7,247 bases of DNA from Bacteroidota bacterium (lineage in GTDB: Bacteria; Bacteroidota; Bacteroidia; Bacteroidales; Porphyromonadaceae): positions 1 to 7,247 of the forward strand of contig JAEWGA010000030.1 in the NCBI GenBank assembly GCA_023388555.1, in the 5' to 3' direction. The position numbers and the translations under genes were made by a program. Of this stretch, positions 6,619 through 7,247 are shown in pieces. Every line of letters starts with the position of its first letter. Positions within the stretch are counted from its first letter, which is position 1. Below the pieces are notes generated by a model, which made no database searches, was not told where the DNA came from, and saw only the letters and a list, made by a program, of their open reading frames with translations.

Positions 6619-7247
6619 ATGAGACCTAACTACAAAGAGATAAACATCAAGAAAGGACTCTGCTCAGCAACCTCTGTAGCAGATTTCGACAAAAAGAATA
6701 ATATCCACTACGACTGGCAAACGCCCGAACTCATTAACGTAAAGTCCGTATACACCCAAAAGGACCTTGAAGGAATGGAGCACCTGGACTATGTATCTGG
6801 CTTGCCTCCTTACCTACGAGGACCATACAGCGCAATGTATGCTATGCGCCCTTGGACTATTCGGCAGTATGCAGGTTTCTCCACCGCACAGGAGTCCAAC
6901 GCCTTTTACCGCCGTAACTTAGCCTCGGGACAAAAAGGGCTTTCGGTAGCATTCGACCTTGCCACCCACCGTGGCTACGATGCTAACCACGCCCGTGTAG
7001 TTGGCGACGTAGGTAAAGCTGGGGTTTCCATTTGTTCGGTAGAGGACATGAAGGTCCTCTTCGACGGTATCCCATTGGATAAAATGTCCGTGTCCATGAC
7101 CATGAACGGTGCGGTGCTCCCCGTAATGGCCTTTTATATTAATGCTGGATTGGAGCAAGGTGCTAAACTGGAAGAAATGGCAGGGACTATCCAAAACGAT
7201 ATCCTGAAGGAATTTATGGTGCGTAACACCTATATTTATCCGCCCGA
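6619..7247 (+). CDS. mutB: Methylmalonyl-CoA mutase large subunit (MutB, alpha), 5' part, cut by window end
   Basis: An open frame from the ATG at 6619 runs off the window end after 209 complete codons of a protein usually a little over 700 residues. The encoded part is the start of the substrate-binding barrel of the catalytic, adenosylcobalamin-dependent subunit. RGPYSAMYAMRPWTIRQYAG (67-86) contains Tyr70, equivalent to the active-site tyrosine of the Propionibacterium enzyme. It is followed by GFSTAQESNAFYRRNL (86-101), GLSVAFDLATHRGYD (107-121) and TIQNDILKEFMVRNTYIYPP (190-209), all family hallmarks. The cobalamin-binding domain lies beyond the window. An in-frame TGA at 6589-6591 excludes an earlier ATG start. 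The gap from the mutA stop is 35 nt with no terminator, so the two genes are almost certainly cotranscribed and their products assemble together. Confidence 0.97.
   Translation, partial: MRPNYKEINIKKGLCSATSVADFDKKNNIHYDWQTPELINVKSVYTQKDLEGMEHLDYVSGLPPYLRGPYSAMYAMRPWTIRQYAGFSTAQESNAFYRRNLASGQKGLSVAFDLATHRGYDANHARVVGDVGKAGVSICSVEDMKVLFDGIPLDKMSVSMTMNGAVLPVMAFYINAGLEQGAKLEEMAGTIQNDILKEFMVRNTYIYPP

Overview
The window looks like a chromosomal segment from a member of the Bacteroidota, most likely order Bacteroidales. The evidence is the HtpG type (a long charged insertion in its C-terminal domain), a two-subunit methylmalonyl-CoA mutase with the small-subunit gene first, a secreted two-domain sialidase, a short lipoprotein, and gene starts without a Shine-Dalgarno sequence. 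The lineage is inferred from these traits and not from a database search.

Layout from left to right: a small lipoprotein of unknown function (40-489, +); a 147-bp gap between convergent genes packed with three consecutive inverted repeats (512-617); a sialidase gene on the minus strand (637-2184); a divergent intergenic region with a 12-bp palindrome (2269-2280); htpG, the bacterial Hsp90 (2359-4440, +), closed by a strong terminator; a 280-bp spacer whose second part is a candidate promoter and leader region with several possible stems; mutA, the small subunit of methylmalonyl-CoA mutase (4721-6583, +); and 35 nt later the start of mutB, the cobalamin-binding catalytic large subunit (from 6619), which runs off the window end.

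The genes do not form one system. mutA and mutB are the only clear operon. They interconvert succinyl-CoA and methylmalonyl-CoA, the cobalamin-dependent step of propionate formation in fermentative Bacteroidales (or of propionate use in the reverse direction). The sialidase would release terminal sialic acids from glycans outside the cytoplasm, with no sialic-acid uptake or catabolic genes beside it in this window. HtpG is a housekeeping chaperone.

I did not find a mobile element, CRISPR array, tRNA, rRNA, toxin-antitoxin pair or clearly new system. The most unusual items are non-coding: the stacked hairpins at 512-617, with a 17-bp perfect palindromic stem in the middle, and the potentially alternative pairings upstream of mutA.
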